A stretch of DNA of 64,000 bases from Shewanella sp. SNU WT4 (lineage in GTDB: Bacteria > Pseudomonadota > Gammaproteobacteria > Enterobacterales > Shewanellaceae): the NCBI RefSeq assembly GCF_006494715.1, contig NZ_CP041151.1, positions 186,001 through 250,000 on the forward strand, given 5' to 3'. Below, piece after piece: positions 55,766 to 64,000 of the stretch. Both the position numbers and the translations under genes were made by a program. The notes beneath the pieces were generated by a model. That model worked only from the letters and a program-made list of their open reading frames with translations, was not told the DNA's origin and searched no databases. How positions within the stretch are numbered: the first letter of the stretch is position 1; each line of letters opens with the position of its first letter.

Positions 55766-57301
55766 ATGCTGTATTTAGTTGCGAGTTGCTTAGCCTTACT
55801 ATTGGGCCCCTTATTTTATCGTTATTTCACTTCGGGTAGTGGTTTACACAAGGGCCTAGATGGTTTCATTTTTGTCTCATTAGGTGGCTTAGTTCTTATC
55901 CACATTTTGCCAGAACTGTTAGAGCACGGTGGGCTGTTGGCGCTGGTGTTTGTGTTCTTAGGCGTGTGGGGACCCACCGCCAGCGAAAAGCTATTTCATC
56001 GCTGGTCAACCATGACTCATAACCTCACCTTAATCTTAGGTATCGGCGGGTTATTACTGCACACCATAACCGATGGCAGCGCTATGGTACTGTCGCAGCA
56101 AGAGGGTGCTTCGCCCTTATTAGCCCTCGGGGTCGTGCTGCACCGCTTACCTGTAGGCTTAGCTATCTGGTGGCTGTTAAAGCCACAAGTGGGTACACGT
56201 TGGGCGAGCGCTGTGCTTGCCGCCATGATGGCACTGACAGCCTTTGGCTACTTTGCCAGTGGCCCGCTTATCCAACATTTAAGCTTAAATAATACCGTTT
56301 ATTTACAAGCCTTTGTCACCGGTTCTATCTTGCATGTGGTTATGCATCAGCCCCACGGGCAATCAGGCCATGACACCAAAGGCAAGTATGAATATCAAGC
56401 CGGTATTGGCAGTTTGCTTGGTGTAGGGTTACTCATTCTGCTGTTGAGCTTAGATTCAGGCGCCCACAGCGGTCATCATCATGATCACAGCACAGAGCAA
56501 TTAATCGAATGGCTGACTAGCATAGCGCCGGGATTATTGCTGGCCTACGCCGCCGCTAGCCTTAGGTTTGTGTTTGGCATTCGCCCTAATACTCATAAGC
56601 TCAACAGCTTATGGCTGCAACGCTTAGCGGGCCCAGAGGCACTGCTAGTGACCTTATTCCTGCTTGGCCCTAAGATGATGTTGCTACAAGGTGCAGGGCT
56701 GCTGGTGATTGGCGCTATGCTGAGTTATTGGAAAATAACCCCAGTTCAGCCCCATCAACACATACCACATCAGTCAATTCAGTTTGGTTTTGTCCACTTA
56801 GTTGACCGCTCTGCGCCTTGGATTATCTTCTGCTTAATCCTCGCCAATTTAGTGGGCCATCCATCTGTGCCCCTTAATCATCCGTTATTACAACTCGCAG
56901 TATTGGCGATAGTGTTTCTGCCAAGTCGTTTTTGTAACTTGGCAGGCGCCGTACTTGCGGTTGCGCTTGCCAACAGCGGCTGGAGTAATACCGCCGTACT
57001 ATTTGCCTTAATCGCCGCCCCAATAGCTAACAAAGCGCAATTGATGGACTTAACTTGGGCGCAAAGATCACTGTTAGTCGCCGCTATGGCAGCTACCTTA
57101 TTCATAGGTTCAAGCTTAGAAATTAGTTGGCAGCCATGGTTAGTCTTGCCTGAAAGCGTTAACTACATGGCCTTAGGTATGCTGGCATTATTGTTTGCTG
57201 GTAGCTTATTGCGTGTGGGGCCAAGAGGGGTAATGAAACGCTTAATGCTTGATAAAGTAAAAATTAGTCATCACCACGATGGCCATGATCACCATCATTG
57301 A
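55766..57301 (+). CDS. ZIP-like / permease-like multispanning membrane protein
   Basis: A 511-residue protein with about 14 hydrophobic segments. The N-terminal half has ZIP-like IHILPELLEHGG, LLHTITDGSAM and VLHRLPVGLAIWW, with histidines placed as in metal-binding ZIP helices. The C-terminal half (PEALLVTLFLLGPKMMLL) resembles YraQ/ArsP-type permeases. Histidine clusters at HSGHHHDHS and at the C-terminus (HHHDGHDHHH) suggest metal sensing or chelation. Metal transport, perhaps zinc, is inferred; no direct family assignment is certain. Confidence 0.65.
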   Translation: MLYLVASCLALLLGPLFYRYFTSGSGLHKGLDGFIFVSLGGLVLIHILPELLEHGGLLALVFVFLGVWGPTASEKLFHRWSTMTHNLTLILGIGGLLLHTITDGSAMVLSQQEGASPLLALGVVLHRLPVGLAIWWLLKPQVGTRWASAVLAAMMALTAFGYFASGPLIQHLSLNNTVYLQAFVTGSILHVVMHQPHGQSGHDTKGKYEYQAGIGSLLGVGLLILLLSLDSGAHSGHHHDHSTEQLIEWLTSIAPGLLLAYAAASLRFVFGIRPNTHKLNSLWLQRLAGPEALLVTLFLLGPKMMLLQGAGLLVIGAMLSYWKITPVQPHQHIPHQSIQFGFVHLVDRSAPWIIFCLILANLVGHPSVPLNHPLLQLAVLAIVFLPSRFCNLAGAVLAVALANSGWSNTAVLFALIAAPIANKAQLMDLTWAQRSLLVAAMAATLFIGSSLEISWQPWLVLPESVNYMALGMLALLFAGSLLRVGPRGVMKRLMLDKVKISHHHDGHDHHH

Positions 57302-57356
57302 CATCAAGTTGATAAGCATACAGGCTAACTTAAGTTAACTAACGAGATTAGCCTGT

Positions 57357-58118
57357 ATGTGTATTTTGTTTTTGGCCATCGCTGCCCACCCTAGCTATCC
57401 ACTGATAGTTTGTGCGAATCGCGATGAGTTTCATCATAGAGCCACCCAACCCTTGCATCGCTGGCAGCAACCGTCTGGCATTCTCGCGGGTAAGGATTTA
57501 CAAGCCGGTGGCACTTGGCTTGGTATCAATCAGCGAGGGCATTTTGCAGCCCTCACCAACCTGAGAGCGCCAGCATCTGAGCAGCAAAATCGCCTGTCAC
57601 GAGGAGAATTAGTACTTAAGGCGCTCACTACAGAAAATATCAGCCCTTGGCTAAGCAAACATGCCCGCAGTTACAACCCGTTTAATCTAATTTACCAGCA
57701 AGATAATGAGTACTATTGCTTTAATAGCTTGCTCGGCATAAGTCAAAAACTCGCCCCAGGTTTTCATGCCATTAGTAATGGCGCCATGGATGATGAATGG
57801 CCGAAGATGGCAACTGGTCGAAATGCCTTAGAAGCCCTAATAACTACTTCACCTACACTCACCCATCAGCAGTTAGAGCCACTACTGCGCGACCAAAGTC
57901 GCCCAGAGGATGCGCAGCTTCCTGATACCGGCGTGAGTAAAGAGTGGGAGCGTTTGCTGTCAGCCATCTTCATCACCAGTCCAGACTATGGCACTCGCAG
58001 CGCAAGCGTTCTAATTAAAGACAACTATGGTAACTGCGCCCTTAGCGAAACTCGATTTAACAACAAGGGCAAGATACTTGGCACTGAGCTCGTTAATCTG
58101 AAGAATGATCATGGGTAA
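57357..58118 (+). CDS. NRDE/TANGO2-family protein
   Basis: A 253-residue protein starting MCILFLAI and containing the family's name-giving NRDE motif (ANRDEFHHR, about residues 21-29), then GGTWLGINQRGHFAALTN. The N-terminal Cys2 could be a nucleophile after Met removal as in Ntn hydrolases. Proteins of this family have been linked to heme handling and Golgi organisation in eukaryotes; bacterial function is unsettled. Its last 26 bases overlap the convergent gene at 58093. Confidence 0.88.
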   Translation: MCILFLAIAAHPSYPLIVCANRDEFHHRATQPLHRWQQPSGILAGKDLQAGGTWLGINQRGHFAALTNLRAPASEQQNRLSRGELVLKALTTENISPWLSKHARSYNPFNLIYQQDNEYYCFNSLLGISQKLAPGFHAISNGAMDDEWPKMATGRNALEALITTSPTLTHQQLEPLLRDQSRPEDAQLPDTGVSKEWERLLSAIFITSPDYGTRSASVLIKDNYGNCALSETRFNNKGKILGTELVNLKNDHG

Positions 58119-58515
58119 TTACCCATTTACCATCCATCTTTTCTATCAACAAGGTAAACACGCCAGAGGGCGCATCTTTGACTCGCTTTAGCTGCCAGCG
58201 GCCAACCACTAATGCCGAGTAATTACTGAGCATGCGGATTTCTTTGACGGTAAAACTTAACTTACCCAAAGATTGTGCGTTAGGGTAATTGCGCTTATAG
58301 GCAGCTAAAATCTCCTGCCAGCCATAATTAAACTTACCAGCGGACACAAAGCGCAGCTTAGGGTTATTCCAATAACCTTGCATATAAGCATCGAGATCCC
58401 CTTGATTCCACGCTTGTTCTTGTGCCCTGATCACAGTCATTATGTCATCGGTAGGTACCGCCTGTAGCGGCAGCGACATGATTAGCAACATCAATAAATA
58501 GCAGTGGCGTAGCAT
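58093..58515 (-). CDS. Exported NTF2-like (DUF4440/SnoaL-type) protein
   Basis: A 140-residue protein with a signal peptide (hydrophobic residues 6-17, cut near LQA|VPT). The mature part is NTF2-like: IMTVIRAQEQAWNQGDLDAYMQGYW, then GWQEILAAYKRNY and WVITHDHSSD. Such folds are enzymes or binding proteins, and this sequence alone does not reveal a ligand. The ATG at 58515 is set by AGGGAG seven bases upstream. Tail-to-tail overlap with the NRDE gene. Confidence 0.8.
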   Translation of the reverse strand: MLRHCYLLMLLIMSLPLQAVPTDDIMTVIRAQEQAWNQGDLDAYMQGYWNNPKLRFVSAGKFNYGWQEILAAYKRNYPNAQSLGKLSFTVKEIRMLSNYSALVVGRWQLKRVKDAPSGVFTLLIEKMDGKWVITHDHSSD

Positions 58516-58760
58516 TGAATTTCTCCCTTTACTCAATTACCTCCACTATACCCAAGTGAGACACAGATGCTAATTTCAATCATAATTTTGCGTCACGCAC
58601 CGAGTTAACGGCAATAAAAGCGAATATCCTTAATAATAAATCAAGGTCATCAAGTGCTTGTCCATAAAAGCTAAACCTAGCTATTGCGGCGCTGTGATAT
58701 GCTAATAATTGCTTTACTAGTTAATCCCATTACCTTTTTTAGCACTAATAGTGAGTCACT

Positions 58761-59312
58761 ATGGTTTATCAATTTTGCCGCTGGTTAATGAAAATCTCAG
58801 GTTGGAGTTTTGAAGGCGCGCCGCCCGCCATCAATCAGTACATTATGATTGTTGGCCCCCATACCAGTAATTGGGATTTTATTATTGGAGTTATCGCTAG
58901 AGGCGCGCTCAACACTAAGATTAACTTTCTAGGTAAGCATCAATTATTTATACCGCCTTGGGGATGGTTTTTTAAAGCAATTGGCGGCAGTCCAGTCGAT
59001 AGAAGAAAAAACAATAATCTGGTGGATTCGGCGGCGCAGTTATTCGCAAACCATCCGCACTATAAATTAGCACTAGCACCAGAGGGTACTCGTAGCCCAG
59101 TGACTCGTTGGAAAACGGGCTTTTATCATATAGCCACCAAAGCCAAGGTTCCTATTGTTGCTGTTGGCCTTGATTTTAGTCGCAAAAAAATTGTTATTGC
59201 CGCGCCACTCATGCCAAGTGACAATCAAGCGCAGGATATCAATCAATTATTAGATTTCTTTCGCACCATTCACGGCCGTAAACCTAAGCTCATTCCAAAA
59301 TATACGGATTAA
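58761..59312 (+). CDS. PlsC-like lysophospholipid acyltransferase
   Basis: A 183-residue acyltransferase-fold protein. The catalytic box is HTSNWD (HxxxxD) near residues 34-39, with GGSPVDRR and PEGTRSP as acceptor-binding motifs. Short length and the lack of a second long hydrophobic domain place it in the small cytosolic or peripheral PlsC-like group rather than canonical PlsC. Substrate undefined. Confidence 0.85.
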   Translation: MVYQFCRWLMKISGWSFEGAPPAINQYIMIVGPHTSNWDFIIGVIARGALNTKINFLGKHQLFIPPWGWFFKAIGGSPVDRRKNNNLVDSAAQLFANHPHYKLALAPEGTRSPVTRWKTGFYHIATKAKVPIVAVGLDFSRKKIVIAAPLMPSDNQAQDINQLLDFFRTIHGRKPKLIPKYTD

Positions 59313-59392
59313 TAGCCGCACCTGCTCGAAGCTTGAATCGATTATGTTTACAATAGATGTCACTAATGTAAGGCTCACTCTTAGGAAATCTC

Positions 59393-59776
59393 ATGAAAAT
59401 TGTTATAAATACTGCAAGCGCACCTGCCGCCATCGGTCCTTATTCTCAAGGTATGGCGTTCGACAACTTAGTATTTACCTCTGGCCAAATTCCTTTAGAT
59501 CCAGCCACTATGGAATTTGTTCCAGGCGGCATTAAAGAGCAATCACAGCAATCACTAACAAACCTTAAGGCTGTGTTAGAGCAAGCGGGTGCGGGTTTAG
59601 ATACTGTTATTAAAACTACCTGTTTCTTAGCTGATATGGCCGATTTTGCGGCATTTAACGAAGTGTACACTGAGTTCTTTGGCACTCAAGCCGCTCCAGC
59701 GCGCTCATGCATTCAAGCCGCACGCTTACCAAAAGATGCCTTAGTGGAAGTGGAAGCCATTGCTTTCATTCGATAA
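59393..59776 (+). CDS. ridA: Reactive intermediate/imine deaminase RidA
   Basis: A 127-residue YjgF/RidA protein. The family signature ARSCIQAARLPKD near residue 105 contains the catalytic Arg, and GPYSQG and FTSGQIPLDP are conserved. It hydrolyses reactive enamines and imines formed by PLP enzymes. The neighbouring gene expected in many genomes is absent: the next DNA is an insertion sequence. Confidence 0.96.
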   Translation: MKIVINTASAPAAIGPYSQGMAFDNLVFTSGQIPLDPATMEFVPGGIKEQSQQSLTNLKAVLEQAGAGLDTVIKTTCFLADMADFAAFNEVYTEFFGTQAAPARSCIQAARLPKDALVEVEAIAFIR

Positions 59777-59794
59777 GTAACAGTAAGCACCAAC

Positions 59795-59819
59795 AAAAGG
59801 TCACTCATGGTGACCTTTT
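59795..59819 (+). terminator. Terminator after ridA
   Basis: AAAAGGTCAC (59795-59804) and GTGACCTTTT (59810-59819) form a ten-pair stem followed by T residues. Confidence 0.92.
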
Positions 59820-60133
59820 TATTACCCGTAAATCGAATCCAAAAAGCCCTTCTAAGCTATTGTTCAGCAGCCCCTCAGTTATACCCCAAATAAATGTGAC
59901 CGTCTAGCTAACCACACCTCGCATCGTTAATCTGATTATTTGAAAATATCTGCTCATTGATAAATTTGGAGCAGGTGATGACAACTCACAAAACAAGTCA
60001 GCAGTGGCGACAGTTACTTTTACAACGCAATACTTTTAGTGGCACTAATGTTGAATTCTGCCAACATCATAATGTCTCGATTACCACTTATTATAAACAG
60101 CGCGCTTTACTGGTTAAGCAACAGCAGCAACAT

Positions 60134-60204
<71 letters not shown>

Positions 60205-60269
60205 TCTAATCGTGCCAGCGCAAACGTCTAACGCCACTCAATCTCGCTTTATACAACTAAAACAAACCA

Positions 60270-60277
60270 CGACTGAA
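60270..60277 (+). repeat. Left copy of IS256 target-site duplication
   Basis: CGACTGAA, identical to 61571-61578; the next base G is shared too, so the repeat could be counted as nine. Confidence 0.93.
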
Positions 60278-61570
60278 GAGGGCGTTCAAAATTCTGTGTC
60301 AGGCTAATTTTTAAATTTCTAGCACGCTATCTAAACGCCCTTCAAAATAAATCGCTAACTGAGATAAACAAAGGCTCCAATTGTGGATTGGCATGGTCCA
60401 TTTATCTGAGGCGTTTAATATGCCTGCATAAAGTAGCTTCAACAAGCTATTTTCATTAGGAAAAGCACCTTTGGTTTTGGTGAGCTTTCTAAATTGGCGA
60501 TGTACCGCCTCAACGGCATTGGTCGTGTAAATCACTTTCCTGATATGTTCTGGGTACCTAAAATAATGGGACAAATTATGCCATTTGCGACGCCAAGGGT
60601 TGATTACCAGCGGATAAGCATCACCCCATTTGGCCTCCAGTTCGTCCAATGCCATCTCTGCGGCTTCTTTACTCACGGCTCGATACACAGGCTTTAAATC
60701 AGCCATAAACGCTTTCTGATGTTTTGAGGCGACATACTTCATTGAGTTGCGGATCTGGTGGATAACACATAGCTGTGTTTCCGTATTAGGGAAGATACTG
60801 GCTATCGCCTCAGGGAAACCGGTCAAGCCGTCAACACAGGCGATAAGAATATCTTTTACACCACGATTATTAAGATCGGTCAGTACGGATAGCCAGTAAT
60901 TAGCGCCTTCATTTTCGGATAAATGAAGCCCTAAAATTTCCTTTTTTCCTTTCATATTAAGCGCTAACAATGTGTAAACGGCTTTACTGACGTAACGCCC
61001 ATCCTCTTTGACTTTATAATGTATCGCATCAAGCCAAACGATAGGATAATGGCTATCTAATGGGCGCTGTTGCCACGCTTTAAGTTCGGGGATGAGTTTA
61101 TCAGTGATAGCACTGACTGTTGCGTTAGATACATTGATCCCATACATATCTTCAACATGTTGATTAATATCGCGATAGCTCATACCTATACTGAACATCG
61201 ATAACACTTTACGTTCGATTTCATCGGTTAGCGTAGTTTGATTTTTCTTAATCAACTGAGGTTCAAAAGTGCCATTGCGGTCTCTAGGGGTGTCTAACTC
61301 AAAGTTACCGGACGGATGCTTAATGGTCTTAGGGGTTTTGCCATTTTTACGATTAGGCAGAGGATCATGCGCTAAATGCTGCTCAAGCTCAGCCTGGAGA
61401 GCCGCTTCAGTGAGTTGCTTGATCAGTGGACCAAGAATGCTGTCTTTACCTGTGAGGCTTTTACCTGACTGCAGATCTTTAAGGGCTTGTTCGAAGTTAA
61501 AAGGTTGGGTCATGTGTCATTCCTGTTTTTGAATATTTTACTGAAATGACACAGAATTATGAACACTACC
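60278..61570 (-). mobile_element. IS256-family element (1293 bp)
   Basis: The ends, read inward, are GAGGGCGTTCA... and GGTAGTGTTCA..., both followed by AATTCTGTGTCA; together an imperfect inverted repeat of about 24 bases. It is flanked by an eight- or nine-base direct repeat CGACTGAA(G) at 60270-60277 and 61571-61578, exactly as an IS256-type transposition leaves. It contains one 400-residue transposase on the minus strand and no passenger. Confidence 0.93.
60311..61513 (-). CDS. IS256-family (mutator-type) transposase
   Basis: A 400-residue DDE transposase. The catalytic acids can be placed at Asp in IVWLDAIHYK, Asp in IACVDGLTGFP and Glu in TTNAVEAVHRQ. N-terminal LIKQLTEAALQAELEQHL is typical of the family. 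Full length with intact frame, so the element may still be active. It reads opposite to the interrupted tnpA. Confidence 0.95.
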   Translation of the reverse strand: MTQPFNFEQALKDLQSGKSLTGKDSILGPLIKQLTEAALQAELEQHLAHDPLPNRKNGKTPKTIKHPSGNFELDTPRDRNGTFEPQLIKKNQTTLTDEIERKVLSMFSIGMSYRDINQHVEDMYGINVSNATVSAITDKLIPELKAWQQRPLDSHYPIVWLDAIHYKVKEDGRYVSKAVYTLLALNMKGKKEILGLHLSENEGANYWLSVLTDLNNRGVKDILIACVDGLTGFPEAIASIFPNTETQLCVIHQIRNSMKYVASKHQKAFMADLKPVYRAVSKEAAEMALDELEAKWGDAYPLVINPWRRKWHNLSHYFRYPEHIRKVIYTTNAVEAVHRQFRKLTKTKGAFPNENSLLKLLYAGILNASDKWTMPIHNWSLCLSQLAIYFEGRLDSVLEI

Positions 61571-61578
61571 CGACTGAA
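61571..61578 (+). repeat. Right copy of IS256 target-site duplication
   Basis: CGACTGAA, identical to 60270-60277, marking the insertion site within tnpA. Confidence 0.93.
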
Positions 61579-61694
61579 GTCTGCACGCAAACTCATCAAC
61601 ACCCAGTGCTGTTTGATACCCGAACTGGCCAACTCACTCTTTCAGCGGATTTAGCAACAACGGTTATAGTTACCATCATTAAGGGGCTAATGGC

Positions 61695-62045
61695 ATGAGG
61701 ATGTTTGTTGATGTGCCTTCCGTCTATTTATGTGCCGATGCTGTCGATTTTCGTAAATCGATTAATGGATTAGCCGCCTTAGTCGAAGCCGAGCTTGAAC
61801 TACCGGTGCTCAGTGGTGCGCTATTTGTATTTTGTAATAAAGGCCGTGACAAACTCAAATTACTTTATTGGGATAACACTGGCTTTGCGCTGTGGTATAA
61901 GCGATTAGATAAGCATAAGTTCAAATGGCCCAAACTCATATCACCCACCATGACATTAACCGAGCAGCAATTACACTGGTTATTAGGGGGTTATGATGTC
62001 ATTGGCCACAGTAAAATTGATGTGACGGGTAAGCAACTACTTTAA
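61695..62045 (+). CDS. tnpB: IS66 TnpB (OrfB) accessory protein
   Basis: A 116-residue protein with the TnpB signature: CADAVDFRKSINGLAALVE, LFVFCNKGRDKLKLLYWD and GFALWYKRLDK. Required for IS66 transposition, molecular role unclear. Its ATG overlaps the restored tnpA stop. Intact. Confidence 0.95.
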   Translation: MRMFVDVPSVYLCADAVDFRKSINGLAALVEAELELPVLSGALFVFCNKGRDKLKLLYWDNTGFALWYKRLDKHKFKWPKLISPTMTLTEQQLHWLLGGYDVIGHSKIDVTGKQLL

Positions 62046-62125
62046 TATTTGCGATCAATTGATGATCATCAAAACAAGGTCAATTAGCACTACAAAGCCT
62101 TTCGATATGCCTTAACATAGGCGTC

Positions 62126-63628
62126 ATGAAAAATGAACTCGCCCTTAAACAGCGTATTGCTGAGCTTGAAAAGCTGCTCGAAAATGAGCGTCAATTATCT
62201 CTACAAAAAGATGCACTCATCGCAGCTTTAGAAGAGCGCTGGCGCTTGGCTCAACAAAAACAATTCGGCAAAAGTGCTGAAGGCTTTGTTGGGCAAGGCG
62301 AGTTATTCAATGAAGTGGAAGAGATTGTTGAAGCCGTTGAGGCCGAGCAACAAACCATTAGCTATACCCGCAAAAAGCCTGTGCGTAAGCCACTGCCAAA
62401 AGACTTACCTCGCGAGCAAGTTATCCATGATATCACCGATAAGACCTGTGATTGCTGTGGCGGTGAGTTACATAAAATGGGCGAGGATAAATCAGAAAAG
62501 CTTGAGTTTATTCCAGCCCAAATCAAAGTGATTGAGCACATTAGGCCTAAATACGCTTGCCGCCACTGTGATAAATCCTCGACTCAAACGCCGATTAAAC
62601 AAGCCTCAATGCCAGCGATGCCAATCAATAAAGGCATTGCTACAAGCAGTTTACTCAGTCAGCTTATCACCAGTAAATATCAATACGGGTTACCGCTTTA
62701 TCGCCAGGAAGCGATGTTTAAGCAATATGGCATTGAGCTCAGTCGCCAGACAATGAGCAGCTGGATAGACAAATCAGCCACCCTCTTCGCACCATTAGTT
62801 GAACGGCTTAAAACAGCGTTGTTAAAACAGCCCACGTTGTTTGCTGATGAAACGCCATTAAAAGTGGTGAAATCCGATAAAGTAAACAGCTACATGTGGG
62901 TCTATTGCTCAGGTCGAGATTCACCAGCTCCGAATAATCCTATCCCTAATATTGTGCTTTACGACTTCCATAACAGTCGGGCTGCCGCCTGCGTGGTCAA
63001 TTATCTTGATGGATATCAAGGCTACTTGCACGTAGATGGATATCAAGCTTATGAAAAAACACAGGCAACCTTAGTGGGATGCTGGGCTCATGCTAGGCGT
63101 AAATTTATTGAAGCAAAAAAGCTGCAAGGTAAAAACAAAACCGGCAAAGCGGATATGGTATTAAGCCTTATCCAAAAACTGTACGGTGTAGAGTCACGCA
63201 TCAAAGATAAAACTACAGATGAAAAGTACATTGCCAGACAAGAGGCTAGCCTGCCTATCCTAGGCAAGCTAAAAGCATGGCTTGAGCAAAACCAGCCCAA
63301 TTTAGTGGGTAATACCAAACTGATGGAGGCAGCTAATTACCTGGCTAATCAATGGCACAAACTCATTCGTTATGTTGATGATGGCAGATTGAGTATTGAT
63401 AACAATCGTGCAGAGCGAGCCGTAAAACCGTTTGTGATTGGCCGAAAAAATTGGTTATTCAGTCAGACAGCTAATGGGGCTAATGCCAGTGCCACGCTTT
63501 ACAGCATAGTAGAAACGGCCAAGGTCAATGGCTTAGTACCATTTGATTACATCATGGCCTGTCTTAATGAACTGTGCCAACCAGCACCGGATATCGACAG
63601 CCTGTTACCATGGAATTTTAAAAGATAG
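62126..63628 (+). CDS. tnpC: IS66 TnpC transposase
   Basis: A 500-residue transposase. A coiled-coil N-terminus is followed by a zinc-ribbon region (CDCCGGEL and YACRHC). The catalytic DDE-type core shows LFADETPLKV, GCWAHARRKF and IDNNRAERAVKPFVIG. The typical end SLLPWNFKR is present. Intact, so transposition could be complemented in trans for the missing TnpA. Confidence 0.96.
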   Translation: MKNELALKQRIAELEKLLENERQLSLQKDALIAALEERWRLAQQKQFGKSAEGFVGQGELFNEVEEIVEAVEAEQQTISYTRKKPVRKPLPKDLPREQVIHDITDKTCDCCGGELHKMGEDKSEKLEFIPAQIKVIEHIRPKYACRHCDKSSTQTPIKQASMPAMPINKGIATSSLLSQLITSKYQYGLPLYRQEAMFKQYGIELSRQTMSSWIDKSATLFAPLVERLKTALLKQPTLFADETPLKVVKSDKVNSYMWVYCSGRDSPAPNNPIPNIVLYDFHNSRAAACVVNYLDGYQGYLHVDGYQAYEKTQATLVGCWAHARRKFIEAKKLQGKNKTGKADMVLSLIQKLYGVESRIKDKTTDEKYIARQEASLPILGKLKAWLEQNQPNLVGNTKLMEAANYLANQWHKLIRYVDDGRLSIDNNRAERAVKPFVIGRKNWLFSQTANGANASATLYSIVETAKVNGLVPFDYIMACLNELCQPAPDIDSLLPWNFKR

Positions 63629-63704
63629 GTGTAGTTGCCCAGACGCTTACTTTAGTTCAATTGGTATCAGACGTTATGAGTGTAAGCTAATCAAAAATCT
63701 AAAC

Positions 63705-63736
63705 GAAAAAAGCCCGTTGCGTGAGCAACGGGCTTT
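63705..63736 (-). terminator. Terminator of the rrn operon
   Basis: AAAGCCCGTTGC and GCAACGGGCTTT form a twelve-pair stem around GTGA, with T-rich sequence on the minus strand side, 24 bases past the 5S gene. Confidence 0.94.
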
Positions 63737-63760
63737 ATCGACTCTCTTGCGAGAAATTAG

Positions 63761-63880
63761 GCGCCTGGAGATGACCTACTCTCGCATGGGGAAACCCCAC
63801 ACTACCATCGGCGCGACTGCGTTTCACTTCTGAGTTCGGAATGGGATCAGGTGGTGCCACAGTGCTATGGTCTCCAGACA
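63761..63880 (-). rRNA. rrf: 5S ribosomal RNA
   Basis: Read on the minus strand it begins TGTCTGGAGACCATAGC and contains the universal blocks CCGAACTCAGAAGTGAAACG and GATGGTAGTGTGGGG, and ends near CTCCAGGCGC. The first and last bases pair. Length about 120 as in E. coli; ends are estimated by alignment from memory. Confidence 0.97.
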
Positions 63881-63980
63881 AATTTGGAAATTCAGAAAGC
63901 TAATTATTGAGTACTCAATCTTCAATCAAGTATTTTTCGATTCTTTATCAGGCTTGTTCAGTAAAACCCATCTGGGTTGT

Positions 63981-64000
63981 ATGGTTAAGCCTCTCGGGTC
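63981..64000 (-). rRNA. rrl: 3' end of 23S ribosomal RNA (continues outside window)
   Basis: Minus-strand GAGAGGCTTAACCAT matches the last bases of gammaproteobacterial 23S RNA (E. coli GAGGCUUAACCUU). The 100 bases from 63881 to 63980 are the 23S-5S spacer. Confidence 0.8.

Overview
The window looks like chromosomal DNA of a Shewanella-type marine gammaproteobacterium. The evidence is gene content and order: gspC-H, hslR-hslO-pckA, two adjacent Tat-exported formate dehydrogenase (FDH) operons with their fdhD/TorD/DUF3305/DUF3306 accessory genes, and moaA-moaC-moaD-moaE running into modABC. The genus call is an inference from gene recognition; no database search was run.

Layout. 1-6675 (minus): type II secretion operon gspC-D-E-F-G-H, with gspH cut by the window edge. 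6953-13200: hslR, hslO, pckA, a secreted M14 carboxypeptidase, a GIY-YIG protein and a ferritin. 13438-16185: moeA-moeB, convergent with an RluA-like pseudouridine synthase. 16200-19334 (minus): a ygiW-PepSY-response regulator-histidine kinase group. 19490-24396 (minus): molybdenum cofactor synthesis plus molybdate uptake, behind a probable Moco riboswitch. 24730-36330: ETF-ubiquinone oxidoreductase, a PfkB kinase, an MFS transporter, an HD-GYP response regulator divergent from a very large hybrid histidine kinase, a 56-residue small gene, and a HemN-like radical SAM protein. 36985-52775: the FDH region. 52842-59776: rlmF, a FliL-like protein, ubiC, marC, a ZIP/permease-like membrane protein, a TANGO2-like protein, a DUF4440 protein, an acyltransferase and ridA. 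59896-63650: an IS66-family element interrupted by an IS256-family element. 63761-64000 (minus): 5S rRNA and the last bases of 23S rRNA, the tail of an rrn operon.

How the genes work together. moaA/C/D/E, moeA/B and modABC supply molybdate and molybdopterin. fdhD, the TorD-like chaperone, the polyferredoxin and DUF3305/DUF3306 probably mature the two FDH catalytic subunits. Both catalytic subunits have cysteine where E. coli FDHs carry selenocysteine, and both have twin-arginine leaders. FdhB and FdhC should pass electrons from periplasmic formate oxidation to the quinone pool. A small Tat-signal protein (FdhX type) precedes each operon.

The least ordinary signals are: the IS-in-IS structure with an exact target duplication whose removal restores the host reading frame; a (CAACAG)11 polyglutamine tract in that disrupted IS66 gene; a palindrome and spaced direct repeats between the fdh accessory operon and fdhD; a 124-base intergenic stretch packed with inverted repeats ahead of fdhX2; an fdhD product whose CxxC pair lies in an unusual place; and the Moco-riboswitch-led moa-mod supraoperon. 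I did not find CRISPR arrays, prophage genes or a recognisable defence island.
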